NCBI RefSeq assembly: GCF_029603165.1
Contig: NZ_JAQSVC010000003.1
Span: 310,001 to 374,000, forward strand
Reading direction: 5' to 3'
Length of the DNA stretch: 64,000 nucleotides
Source: Galbibacter pacificus
GTDB taxonomy: Bacteria > Bacteroidota > Bacteroidia > Flavobacteriales > Flavobacteriaceae
Shown here: one piece after another, positions 45,801 to 53,996 of the stretch
Numbering within the stretch: the first letter of the stretch is position 1
Layout of the letters: every line of letters begins with the position of its first letter
Position numbers and translations under genes: made by a program
The notes under the pieces: model-generated
What the model was told of the DNA's origin: nothing
Database searches by the model: none
What the model saw: the letters and a program-made list of their open reading frames with translations, nothing else

Positions 45801-46333
45801 TCTTCTAAATATTCACCGTATTCTTTTAATTTTTCAACCGGGTAATCCCCTTTTATGTTGATATTTAGGATGGGCATTTCTTCCGATAGGTTTAGATCGA
45901 ACACATTGGGCTCTACCTTAGCCCCGTTGAACACCGGCCAATCCTCGCCGGCCTTTTCGGCATCTACTTCATCTTTCACCTTTTGTTTGGCAGCCTCTAC
46001 GGTAATGTCTTCATCAAACTCCACGGTTATAATTGCATAATCTTCTTGAGAGGTTGATGTAATTTCCACTACGTTGCTCACGTTTTTAAGTTCGTCTTCA
46101 AGCGGATCGGTAATCAACCTTTCTATATCTTCAGCGGTATTCCCCGGGTAAGGTGTACTTATGTATATCTTGGTTTCTTTTACCTCGGGAAAAGATTCCC
46201 GGGGCATTCCAAAATAAGCCGATACCCCCAATATGAGGACTATTGCAATCATGACATAGATTGTTGTCTTGTTTTCTATAGCCCAAGACGACAGTCTAAA
46301 TTCTTTATCAGCGTTTTTATTAATTTTACTCAT
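42833..46333 (-). CDS. RND efflux transporter permease subunit
   Basis: This 1166-residue inner-membrane proton-driven pump of the RND superfamily has AcrB/MexF-like architecture: two repeats of six membrane helices and two large periplasmic loops. The GLIMGLGMLVDNGIVVVENV segment in the first half carries the proton-relay Asp, and a second repeat reads GIISLAGIVVNNGVVLLDYA. An N-terminal charged extension of about 17 residues precedes the first helix. The substrate range (drugs, metals or lipids) cannot be told. It is the last gene of a TetR-TolC-adaptor-pump unit, 3 bases after the adaptor. Confidence 0.95.
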   Translation of the reverse strand: MSKINKNADKEFRLSSWAIENKTTIYVMIAIVLILGVSAYFGMPRESFPEVKETKIYISTPYPGNTAEDIERLITDPLEDELKNVSNVVEITSTSQEDYAIITVEFDEDITVEAAKQKVKDEVDAEKAGEDWPVFNGAKVEPNVFDLNLSEEMPILNINIKGDYPVEKLKEYGEYLEDRIEDLPQIKQVDIRGAQEKEVEVAVDVYKMMAAQISFDDVLNTIRNGNVTMSAGNMIVSGQRRTIRILGEIEDPQELQNFVVKSQDGVVYLRDIASISFKEEDKTTFAREFGESVVMLDVKKRAGKNMIEASEQIEEIIKKAEKEYYPPDLSITVANDQSSQTLNQVSDLVNNIIFGIILVVGVLMFFLGFRNALFVGFAIPMSMFMSFMILQGLGYTLNTMILFGLIMGLGMLVDNGIVVVENVYRLMDEEGMSRIEAAKKGIGEIAFPIIISTATTVAAFIPLGMWPGVMGEFMKFFPITLSVVLGSSLFVAIFMNSMLVSQFMDTGEKKLTRKQLIRLSIILGVPGIFILIFGGAVRGLGTLMIVTAIMFWIYRYWLKGAADYFQAHTLTWLEKKYQSFLKMALGGWKPLLFVGGTFALLIIVFMLFGQSLGSGRTKVEFFPDNKPNQIIVYIEYPQGTDIDKTNAITKDIEKRVYAILNDGEYMDNGYNYMVESAVSQVGEGAGNPQTDGGSSAEMPHKGKITATMREYKYRRGKDSEVLRKKVQEALKGIYPGVAISVEKDAVGPPAGYPINIELSGEDYDELIVTAEKMRDYINTKNIAEVEELKIDVNKGKPAMVVEVDREKAGELGVAVGQVGNQLRRSIFGEKAGIYKEGGDDYDIYVRFNKDLRYNTSALFDQNIIFRDQASGQIKEIPVSAVAKHKNTSSFSAIKHRDLKRVVTVYSGLAPGYTDAGAAVGKIQKEMGNFDVPNSIHIDYTGQIEEQNKQMAFLMSAFFAGLGLIMLILIFQFSSVSKPTIIMLAIFLSFIGVFGGLMITGWSFVIMMTMMGIISLAGIVVNNGVVLLDYAQILIDRRKIKLGLTEDSDLLPKADMKEVLVMSGRARLRPVLLTAITTILGLIPLAIGLNIDFFSLFSQFDAQIYMGGDNVIFWGPLAWTVIFGLFIATFLTLIIVPLLFYIVYWAKLKFRNKKEEVVEKLDDIAPI

Positions 46334-46336
46334 GGA

Positions 46337-47503
46337 CTATTTCTTTAGTATTTTTACTTTTTGTCCTTCCTGAACACTGCGCGCTCCTTCTTTTATAACA
46401 TAATCTCCAGCATTTATACCCTTTACAACTTCCACGAGGTTTCCTTGGGTTTTCCCTGTTTGGATAACGGCCTGATGTACTTCTGCCTCTCCATTATCGG
46501 AAATATTGGAAGCGATGTAAACATATTGGTTTCCTTCGGCGTTTTCTGAAATAACGCTTTGAGGTATTAAAAAGGCTTTTTCGCTGGTGTAATCGTTAAT
46601 TATAACTTTGGCCGTAAGGTTTGGTTTTATCATCCCATTTTTGTTTGGCACGCCCACTTCTATTTTAAATGAACGGTTGGAAGGATTGATGTAATTACTT
46701 ACCTGACGGACGTCTGTTTCTACTTTTTCGCCAATTACAGGAAACTCGGCAATAACATTGGTCCCTTTTTTGATGCTAGGCAAATATTTTTCGGGCACTT
46801 CGGTCTCTATGTACATATTGTTTAGGCTCACAATACGCATAATAGGGGTTCCCATGGCCACATTGGTACCTTGCTCTGAAATAATTTCTTCGATAGTACC
46901 TGAAAAAGGCGCTACTACAGTAGCTTTTGACAATTGGCTTTCTAGTTGCGAAACTGCACTTTTATTGGACTCGTATTGCGTTTGCGCCTGTAAATATTGC
47001 ATTTCGGAGCCAATATTTTGTTCCCAAAGTCTTTTTTGACGCTCATAAGTTGTCTTGGCCAAGGTTTCCTGTGCCTTAAGCTGTGCCAACTGAGCACCTA
47101 AGCCCCCTTCGTCTATACGTGCCAGTACTTGTCCTTTGTGTACGCTCTGGCCTTCTTTTACCACCACTTGCTGAAGGGCTCCGGAATATTCGGCATTAAT
47201 TACAATGTTTTCCTTGGTACTTACATTTCCTTGAAGTTCAATATAATGGTTAAACAGTGTATCTTTTGCCGTAAATGCAGTTACCAACACATAATTTTTG
47301 GTGGTATCCAGTTTCTTAACTGCATCGTTCAATTTTTTTATATCGGCACCCAAGGCATCGTGCTGAAGGGATAATTCTTCACGTTTTTGTTTTATCGCCT
47401 CCAAATTACCATTTTCTATAACCTCATCTACAGACTGCTTTCCCCCGCCCCCACATGAAGCTAGGACCAATGCTGAAATTATGATTAAATATGTCTTTTT
47501 CAT
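46337..47503 (-). CDS. RND efflux periplasmic adaptor lipoprotein
   Basis: This 388-residue membrane fusion protein links the inner pump to the outer-membrane channel. A signal peptide with lipobox (ALVLASC, Cys 17) is followed by a coiled-coil region (about 30-65), a barrel-sandwich hybrid (EYSGALQQVVVKEGQSVHKG) with the helical hairpin (about 140-195), and C-terminal beta-barrel and membrane-proximal domains. It lies 3 bases from the pump gene and 25 bases from the TolC gene, all on one strand. Confidence 0.95.
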   Translation of the reverse strand: MKKTYLIIISALVLASCGGGGKQSVDEVIENGNLEAIKQKREELSLQHDALGADIKKLNDAVKKLDTTKNYVLVTAFTAKDTLFNHYIELQGNVSTKENIVINAEYSGALQQVVVKEGQSVHKGQVLARIDEGGLGAQLAQLKAQETLAKTTYERQKRLWEQNIGSEMQYLQAQTQYESNKSAVSQLESQLSKATVVAPFSGTIEEIISEQGTNVAMGTPIMRIVSLNNMYIETEVPEKYLPSIKKGTNVIAEFPVIGEKVETDVRQVSNYINPSNRSFKIEVGVPNKNGMIKPNLTAKVIINDYTSEKAFLIPQSVISENAEGNQYVYIASNISDNGEAEVHQAVIQTGKTQGNLVEVVKGINAGDYVIKEGARSVQEGQKVKILKK

Positions 47504-47528
47504 TGTTTGTTGATTTAGTTTATGCCAA

Positions 47529-48881
47529 TTAATTTTTATTTAAAACATCAGGGGTATTCAATATTGTCTCAAGCTCAGCTTTTGCTTCAATTACTTCCAA
47601 CATAGATTCTATGTATTCTTGTTGTGCGGTGTAAAGCTGTGTTTGTGCCTGTCTAAAGTCGAAACTTGTTGAAATCCCTTCTCTATATTTAATTTGATTT
47701 TTGTTCTCAATACGCTCTGCCAATTTCAGGTTTTGTTCAGATGTATGGTAGTTTTCAATAGCAAACCTGTAATTACTTTTAGCCCTGTCCAGGTCCAAAT
47801 TAATTTGTTGTGTTGTCTGAATAAAGTCTGTTTTTGCCTGGTCCAGTGCTATTTTTGCCTGTTGGGTCCGGGCGCTACGTTGTAAGGAGCTAAAAATAGG
47901 GATATTCATACTCACTCCCAATATAGACGATTGAAACCAAGAAGTTTCACTATCAAAAAACACAAATTCGTTATCAAAGGCTGAGGTGCCGTAATTAATA
48001 AACCCGTTTATGGTTGGCAGCGCTTTACTTTTTTCCAGTTTTAATTCCAAATCGCGCTGTTTAGTCAAGTTTTGTGCGATTCTATAATCTACGTTATTTT
48101 CGAAGTTAAAGGCTGTTTCGGTAAGGGCCAGGCTTACGCTCTCCTCTGTTAAGGTCTGTAAATTATCTTCTAGGTTCACCTCGGCATCAATAGGAACACC
48201 CAATGCCAAATTGAGCATTTGAACAGCAATGCCTTCCATTCTTTTGGAATTACTTAACTGATTTTTAATTTGCAGGGTTGTAATCTGTAACTGTTCTACA
48301 TCTTCTTCTTCGGCAAACCCGTTTTCGTACATGGCCTGGGTTTCTTTTAAATTATCTTCCAGGGCTGCAAGGTTTTTTTCTAAAATTGCAACGCTCTCTT
48401 GGGTAAGCAAAACCCCACCATATGCATTAATTACGCCTTCCCTAACTTCCAGAAGCGTTTTTTCGTTGGTGTTTTCGTTATAATCAACAAACACTTTTGC
48501 GGCTTTTAACCCTACCAAATACGATCCGTCAAAAATTAGCTGCGTCAAGGTTCCCGTAAGCGACATTTGTTGCTTGGTTCCAAATTTAACCGGTACAAAT
48601 GTGCCGGGCTCGCCACCAGCTATTTCGCCCGGAATTAACGTTACTGGTTGCTTTAACATGTTTTGGTAGTCTACAACACCATCTATTTGTGGCAAACCTG
48701 CTGCGGTTGTTTCCCATTTTTTCTTTAAAGATTTTGCTATTTCACGCCTGGAGTTTATAGCGGCATAACTACTATCTAATGCAAAATTGATAGCCTCTTC
48801 CATGGAAAAACTATAACTTTTTTCTTGAGAAAATCCAGATATACTTGTTAAAAAAGCAGCGATGATTAATAAGTTCCTCAT
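47529..48881 (-). CDS. TolC family outer-membrane efflux protein
   Basis: This 450-residue outer-membrane channel partners the RND pump. It has a signal peptide (MRNLLIIAAFLTSISGFSQ) and two repeats of long alpha-helical hairpins with membrane beta strands. The YSFSMEEAINFALDSS start and the heptad-rich stretches near 160-220 and 350-420 support the family. The TetR gene is 3 bases upstream. Confidence 0.94.
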   Translation of the reverse strand: MRNLLIIAAFLTSISGFSQEKSYSFSMEEAINFALDSSYAAINSRREIAKSLKKKWETTAAGLPQIDGVVDYQNMLKQPVTLIPGEIAGGEPGTFVPVKFGTKQQMSLTGTLTQLIFDGSYLVGLKAAKVFVDYNENTNEKTLLEVREGVINAYGGVLLTQESVAILEKNLAALEDNLKETQAMYENGFAEEEDVEQLQITTLQIKNQLSNSKRMEGIAVQMLNLALGVPIDAEVNLEDNLQTLTEESVSLALTETAFNFENNVDYRIAQNLTKQRDLELKLEKSKALPTINGFINYGTSAFDNEFVFFDSETSWFQSSILGVSMNIPIFSSLQRSARTQQAKIALDQAKTDFIQTTQQINLDLDRAKSNYRFAIENYHTSEQNLKLAERIENKNQIKYREGISTSFDFRQAQTQLYTAQQEYIESMLEVIEAKAELETILNTPDVLNKN

Positions 48882-48884
48882 CGT

Positions 48885-49490
48885 TTAATCGTTGTTTTGG
48901 TTAATAAATTCATTTAAAATTTTAAGTCCGTTTTCTGTGGCAATTGCCCGAATATGATATTCCAGGAACTTTGTTGCCAAATCTGACGGTTTGAAATCTG
49001 TAGCAGGGAAAATATCGGGATCTTTAATGTTTAACATTCCGCTAAAATAAATTCTGGCTATAAAATCTATATCAATTCCTTTTCTGAACAATTTGCTGTC
49101 AACGCCTTTTTTTATATTCTCCATAACGCATTCGTTCATTACCTCAAACTGTTTCCAGAACAAACGGTTGTATATTTTTGGATAATACTTTTTAAGTTGA
49201 AATTGCGGGGAAGATTTTTCGTCCTTAAGGTAATCGCTTACAAATTTTTTAATATGAAAAAGCTCTTCTATAGGATTATGCGATGCTTCGCAAATAAAAT
49301 CAATTCCACTGCTAATCGACTCAAAAAGGTAAAAAACAGCCGCTTCCACCAATTCTGTCTTTGTTTTAAAATGTTGATATATCGTTTTTTTAGAAATCCC
49401 AAGTTCTGTTGCTATGTCGTCCATTGTGACACTTTTAAAACCTAGATTCAAAAACATTTCAGTAGCCTTATCTAATATTTTTTCCTTCAT
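48885..49490 (-). CDS. TetR/AcrR family transcriptional repressor
   Basis: This regulator of about 201 residues has an N-terminal helix-turn-helix (MDDIATELGISKKTIYQHF, about residues 24-42) and a variable ligand-binding C-terminal domain. ATG 49490 was chosen. The longer frame to 49529 adds FLKFPCVYLPPI, which is not part of the fold and lies in the likely promoter. It is the first gene of the efflux unit and so probably represses its own operon. Confidence 0.93.
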   Translation of the reverse strand: MKEKILDKATEMFLNLGFKSVTMDDIATELGISKKTIYQHFKTKTELVEAAVFYLFESISSGIDFICEASHNPIEELFHIKKFVSDYLKDEKSSPQFQLKKYYPKIYNRLFWKQFEVMNECVMENIKKGVDSKLFRKGIDIDFIARIYFSGMLNIKDPDIFPATDFKPSDLATKFLEYHIRAIATENGLKILNEFINQNND

Positions 49491-49574
49491 AATTGGGGGC
49501 AAATATACGCAAGGAAACTTTAAAAACAATAAAAGTTTCCTAAGTATTTACAATTATTTAACATAAAAAACCCG

Positions 49575-49604
49575 TTGGCAACTTTCTTAAATATGGTATT
49601 TTAG
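49575..49604 (+). promoter_or_regulatory. Promoter of the polyprenyl synthase gene
   Basis: TTG (49575-49577), 19 bases, then TATTTTAG (49597-49604) match the Bacteroidota promoter pattern with small deviations, 16 bases before the ATG. Confidence 0.5.
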
Positions 49605-49620
49605 CCGAAAATTTAACCCT

Positions 49621-50595
49621 ATGTTATCCATTCATGCTTATAGAGACGCATTTGTTAGTCATTTAGAACAGCATATTGTTACACGGGAGCCTGTTAATCT
49701 TTATAACCCAATGAATTATATTTTAGGATTGGGAGGCAAAAGGTTACGCCCTGTTTTAACTTTGATGACTGCCGATATCTTTGGAAACGACTATAAAAAG
49801 GCAATGAATGCAGCAATGGCAATAGAGATATTCCATAATTTTTCGTTGATCCACGACGATATCATGGACGATGCGCCGCTGAGAAGAGGAAAAGAAACCG
49901 TGCACGAGAAGTGGGATTTAAACACCGGTATTCTTTCTGGTGATGTTATGCTTATTGTTGCCTATCAGTTTTTTGAACGTTACGACCCTGAAGTTTTTCA
50001 TAAACTGGCAAAACTATTTAGCAAAACCGCTATTGAAGTATGCGAAGGACAACAATATGATATTGATTTTGAAACCCGTGACGATGTTACCATTGATGAG
50101 TACCTAAAAATGATTACCTATAAAACTGCCGTTTTGGTGGGAGCTGCCATGGAAATGGGCGCCATTGTTACGCATGCTGATGAAAATGATGCAAAAGCTA
50201 TTTACGATTTTGGCATGAATTTAGGGATTGCCTTTCAAATAAAAGATGATTATCTGGATGCCTTTGGAGACCCAAAAAGCTTTGGGAAACAAATTGGCGG
50301 GGATATTATTGAAAATAAAAAGACCTTTCTTTACCTTAAGACCATTGAAGAATTAGGCAACGATGAAGCCGAGCAACTCCTTCATTTATATGCTATCGCC
50401 CCAGCCGACCCTTCGGCAAAAATTCAAACCGTAAAAGAATTAATGGCGTCCAGCGGGGCTGTTGATGCTACCTTGAAAGCAATAGAAAATTATACAAAAA
50501 AAGCACTGGATATCCTGAACGGGCTAAACATTAGCGCCGAAAAGAAGGAAACATTGGTTTCTTTTGCCAATATACTAATGGGAAGGGAAGTATAA
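49621..50595 (+). CDS. Polyprenyl synthetase family protein
   Basis: This 324-residue trans-isoprenyl diphosphate synthase extends allylic diphosphates with isopentenyl diphosphate to make quinone or carotenoid side-chain precursors. The first aspartate-rich motif is HDDIMDDAPLRRG (about 79-91) and the second is FQIKDDYLDAFGD (about 208-220). A GGKRLRPVL segment (about 39-47) binds the diphosphate. The exact chain length cannot be stated from the sequence. It is transcribed alone, convergent with an unknown exported protein. Confidence 0.94.
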   Translation: MLSIHAYRDAFVSHLEQHIVTREPVNLYNPMNYILGLGGKRLRPVLTLMTADIFGNDYKKAMNAAMAIEIFHNFSLIHDDIMDDAPLRRGKETVHEKWDLNTGILSGDVMLIVAYQFFERYDPEVFHKLAKLFSKTAIEVCEGQQYDIDFETRDDVTIDEYLKMITYKTAVLVGAAMEMGAIVTHADENDAKAIYDFGMNLGIAFQIKDDYLDAFGDPKSFGKQIGGDIIENKKTFLYLKTIEELGNDEAEQLLHLYAIAPADPSAKIQTVKELMASSGAVDATLKAIENYTKKALDILNGLNISAEKKETLVSFANILMGREV

Positions 50596-50600
50596 AAAAC

Positions 50601-51596
50601 TCATTCTGATACATACGGAACCTGTTTTGCGGTTATTGTTGGACTACGAACTAATTTAGGAACTTTTTTTTCTTCTTTTACAATGGCCACAACCTCAATA
50701 CCAACATGAATTCCATATAAATTGTCCGGGTTTTTCACCCCGATAAAATAGGCTTTGGATTGTGTGCCCTTTACCCCAACAATTCCCGATTTATAATTTT
50801 CTCTCGAACCTTCAATATCAAACCCATAATCTTCGCCTGCCCTAAATTTTGTAGCTTCTGTTTTATTCATTAAATAGATATCGCAAATATTAGCCCCAGG
50901 AGGTGCATTTAAATTTGTTACTGCCGTTGACAGTGAATTTTTTTCCGTCTCGATATATTTAGACAGCTCACTGGCTAGGCTAAATGTTTTTGCAGTGGCC
51001 TTTATGGCTTCTTCATCTCTATTAGCGGTTAAAACATAAAACCATTCGGCTGTGTTTTTAGGCAAGTACACCGGAAAAACAGCTCGGTCTTTCCCGCCCT
51101 TTACCAAGGCATTGGATTTACTGTTTAGATAAAACTTTTCTTTTTGCAGTGTTTTGGTTTCCAGTTTTTCAACAGTTTCCATGATGGTTTTTTCTTCGCC
51201 ATAAACGGTATCATAAACTGTTCGGTATGCCATTACAGCAGGCTGATTATTATAAGAATTAATATCTACATCCAAATCAAAAGCAACAGGATCTTGAGTG
51301 TTGTTTTTAAAAAGTAATCGATACACGCTTTTTTCAAATGAAGTAATACCACTTTTAAATTTTCTAAAACGCCTTTCGGTAAAAACAGTATTGTTACTTT
51401 GAAGTGCCGTTAATGAAAAATGAGATATTTTTTTGCCGTCGGTCCTCTTAACTTCAAACTGGATAAGGTCGTCCATGTTGGCCGCGACAAAAAATTCTTT
51501 TTCTTTATTGGGGCCAAGCATTACCTCTTCATGAATATTGGTTTGGCTATACATTACACCGGTGAAAAACAAAAAGCAGTATGTTATAATGCGCAT
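50601..51596 (-). CDS. Exported protein of unknown function
   Basis: This 331-residue protein has a signal peptide (MRIITYCFLFFTGVMYSQ). It was not recognised as a known family. The body is mixed beta strand and helix, with FEVKRTDGKKISHFSLTALQ near residue 47 and FYVLTANRDEEAIKATAKTF near 185. No transmembrane helix follows the signal. A short gap (56 bases) separates it from the TonB-dependent receptor gene, which is co-directional but downstream of it, so the two could share a transcript. A link to metal uptake is only suggested by that. Confidence 0.7.
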   Translation of the reverse strand: MRIITYCFLFFTGVMYSQTNIHEEVMLGPNKEKEFFVAANMDDLIQFEVKRTDGKKISHFSLTALQSNNTVFTERRFRKFKSGITSFEKSVYRLLFKNNTQDPVAFDLDVDINSYNNQPAVMAYRTVYDTVYGEEKTIMETVEKLETKTLQKEKFYLNSKSNALVKGGKDRAVFPVYLPKNTAEWFYVLTANRDEEAIKATAKTFSLASELSKYIETEKNSLSTAVTNLNAPPGANICDIYLMNKTEATKFRAGEDYGFDIEGSRENYKSGIVGVKGTQSKAYFIGVKNPDNLYGIHVGIEVVAIVKEEKKVPKLVRSPTITAKQVPYVSE

Positions 51597-51652
51597 GGCT
51601 TAAGATTTTTGTTAAATGTAAAAATTTTAACGCAAAAACATACTGCCCTTTT

Positions 51653-53911
51653 TTAATCTAGTTGAAACCGCACTCCCAAAAACCCTCGTATTCCTTGATT
51701 TGGCCCATATACATAAGATGGATCAAAAGTTAGCGCATATGGATTATCGGGCGTTGCCATTACATTTCCCTGAGCATCAAATTGTACGCTTTTATCAAAA
51801 GGGTCGTTGGCCCTGGCAATGATAAACGGGTTGCCTTTATTGGGGGTCCAATTCAATAAATTTTTAATGCCCCCAAACAATTCAAACTTTTTAAATCCAT
51901 TAAACGTAAACTGAATGTTTTGAATGCTCCACCAAGGTGAATTTGGCTTACGGGGGTCCAAATCGCCCAAAAGCGGTAAACGCATGGGTCCGTATACATT
52001 TCCCGTATAATCAATATTCAAATGCCATGGCATTATTTTGTATGAAACACCCCAAGTTCCCGAAAATTGCTCGGTTAACATTTGCCTGGTAGTTTCGCCA
52101 TTTTCCGTTTGCGAAACATCCATCAAGGTTGCACCAAGCATCAATTTCAATCCGTTGTAAAAAGCAATATCTGCATTGGCACTTATTCCTTTGCTAACGG
52201 CATATCCATCCAAATTATCATAAATAATTTCATTGGGGTCGGTATCATAATCGGGCACAATCATATTGGTAAAATAGGTATACCAAGCAGAAAGATCGAG
52301 CCCGATAAAATTATTATTTCCTGTATAGATTTTCTTTAGATAGTTAATGTTAACATTATACGAGCGCTCGGGGTCTAATTCTTCTGCAATAACCACTTCC
52401 CTTGCCCCGGTAAGCGCGGCATGGTCTTCGGTAAACAAATTTACCACCCGAAAACCGGTGCCTGCATTGATCCTAAAAATATCGTTTGGCGAGAAGCTCC
52501 ATTTATAGGCAAGGCGTGGCGTGAAAATATTTCCGTGACGGTTGTCGTAATCGTAACGCATCCCCAGCAACAAGGTATGTTGTTTATTGAATTTTATTTC
52601 GTCCTGGACAAAAACGCCGGGAATGGTTGTTGCGTCAGGAATGTTTTTCAATCCATTTTCTGTCGCCGGGGTATTGTCGTCATAATAATTATACCGCAAT
52701 GCTGTTCCAAACAGCAAATCGTGATTTCCCCATTTTTTATCCCAAGTAAGTTGCCCAAAAGCAATACGCTGTTGCGCCAAATACGGAACATCGCCGTATA
52801 CAGAATTCTGGTCATGATCGGTATACGAAAATGTAAACAACATTTTCTCCTTAAAAGGAAGTTGATATTTCCCTAAAAATTCCCAACGGGACGTATAAAT
52901 GCTTTCGCCATAAACTTCATCCCCGCCCCGATATTTGGGCGCCCATTGCATTTCGCCACCCCAGCGGTCTTCGTAAAAATAACGCGTAGCAAGTGAGAAA
53001 AGTCGGTTTTCCTTTCGTTTAAAATCCCATTTTTGAAACAGTGAAATGCGGTCTTGCAAAGTTAGATCGGTAAAATTATCATTGTTATTATCTATGGGGT
53101 TGCTATAATTAAAGTAATTCGCACCAAATAAAAAGGAAATCTTTTCTCCCAACAATGCCCTGTAGCCCATGTCCAGATTAAATTCTCCCCAAGTGGTCCC
53201 AAAAGCATCGATGGTAAATTTTGGCGCATATGCTGGGGTTTTGGTAATAATATTTATCAATCCGCCCACGGCTTCGCTTCCATACAAAGACGATGCCGGC
53301 CCTTTTACCACTTCCATACGTTCTATCAACGAATTTGGAATTCCCGAAAGCCCGTAAACCGTAGACAGGCCACTTACAATTGGCATCCCATCAATTAAAA
53401 CCATGGTATAGGGACCTTCAAGACCGTTTATATGGATATCGCCCGTATTGCAAATGTTACAATTTAATTGCGGACGTACACCATTAACGTTCTGCAAGGC
53501 TTCAAAAACATTGGCAGTAGGGTTCTTTTTAAAAAAAGCAGGTTTATAAACTTCTACCGGAACGGGAGTTTCCATCCTGCTTACTGGCTTTAACGTTCCG
53601 GTAATTACCACTTGGTCAAGCTTGCTTTCTTCCCTTAAATTAAATTCAACAAAAATAGTATTATCATCAACTCGTATTTTTTTGGTTACTGAAGAAAACC
53701 CGGTATAAGAAACCAATAAAGTATAATTACCTTCTTCTAAAAACAATTTAAAATATCCATTTTCATCAGTGGCGATTCCCTTGTTTGTTCCAAATACAGA
53801 GACGTTTGCATACGGCAATGCTTCATTTTTATGCATAACACGTCCTTCCACATATTGTCCAAGCACCGAGAAACATATCAGGTAAAAGAGAAAAAACAGC
53901 TTTATTTTCAT
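51653..53911 (-). CDS. TonB-dependent receptor, probable divalent metal importer
   Basis: This 752-residue outer-membrane receptor has a signal peptide (about 1-18) and a carboxypeptidase-like beta-sandwich (about 20-95). The plug begins at QVVITGTLKPVSR (about 100-112), and the barrel ends GVRFQLD. The plug carries a CxxC pair (Cys 151 and 154, in NCNICNTGD) just before the conserved IHINGLEGPYTMVLIDG. It is divergent from an MntR-type regulator and NRAMP and ZIP transporter genes, so it probably imports a metal or metal complex. The metal is not determined; manganese, iron or zinc are possible. Confidence 0.92.
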   Translation of the reverse strand: MKIKLFFLFYLICFSVLGQYVEGRVMHKNEALPYANVSVFGTNKGIATDENGYFKLFLEEGNYTLLVSYTGFSSVTKKIRVDDNTIFVEFNLREESKLDQVVITGTLKPVSRMETPVPVEVYKPAFFKKNPTANVFEALQNVNGVRPQLNCNICNTGDIHINGLEGPYTMVLIDGMPIVSGLSTVYGLSGIPNSLIERMEVVKGPASSLYGSEAVGGLINIITKTPAYAPKFTIDAFGTTWGEFNLDMGYRALLGEKISFLFGANYFNYSNPIDNNNDNFTDLTLQDRISLFQKWDFKRKENRLFSLATRYFYEDRWGGEMQWAPKYRGGDEVYGESIYTSRWEFLGKYQLPFKEKMLFTFSYTDHDQNSVYGDVPYLAQQRIAFGQLTWDKKWGNHDLLFGTALRYNYYDDNTPATENGLKNIPDATTIPGVFVQDEIKFNKQHTLLLGMRYDYDNRHGNIFTPRLAYKWSFSPNDIFRINAGTGFRVVNLFTEDHAALTGAREVVIAEELDPERSYNVNINYLKKIYTGNNNFIGLDLSAWYTYFTNMIVPDYDTDPNEIIYDNLDGYAVSKGISANADIAFYNGLKLMLGATLMDVSQTENGETTRQMLTEQFSGTWGVSYKIMPWHLNIDYTGNVYGPMRLPLLGDLDPRKPNSPWWSIQNIQFTFNGFKKFELFGGIKNLLNWTPNKGNPFIIARANDPFDKSVQFDAQGNVMATPDNPYALTFDPSYVYGPNQGIRGFLGVRFQLD

Positions 53912-53931
53912 TATTAGCTTTATTTAAATTT

Positions 53932-53953
53932 ATTTTTAGACAAAACTAAAAAT
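53932..53953. promoter_or_regulatory. Candidate MntR operator
   Basis: ATTTTTAG and CTAAAAAT form a perfect 8-bp inverted repeat with a 6-base spacer, ACAAAA. It lies in the 85-base region between the receptor and the divergent regulator gene, where a DtxR-type protein would control both. Confidence 0.5.
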
Positions 53954-53967
53954 TTGTTTTTACAAAT
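53952..53967. promoter_or_regulatory. Second candidate operator over the -33 element
   Basis: ATTTGT and ACAAAT form a perfect 6-bp inverted repeat with spacer TTTT. It overlaps the TTTG of the mntR promoter and abuts the first palindrome. Confidence 0.45.
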
Positions 53968-53982
53968 AAAAATGTATTTTTG
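53953..53982 (+). promoter_or_regulatory. Promoter of the mntR-mntH-zip unit
   Basis: TTTG (53953-53956), 18 bases, then TATTTTTG (53975-53982) match the Bacteroidota promoter. The -7 box ends 14 bases before the ATG at 53997. Confidence 0.6.
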
Positions 53983-53996
53983 TATAAATAAAAAAC

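Noticed and set aside
52421-52876. 151-codon open frame opposite the TonB-dependent receptor
   Set aside because: Antisense to conserved barrel sequence, with no start context or domain.
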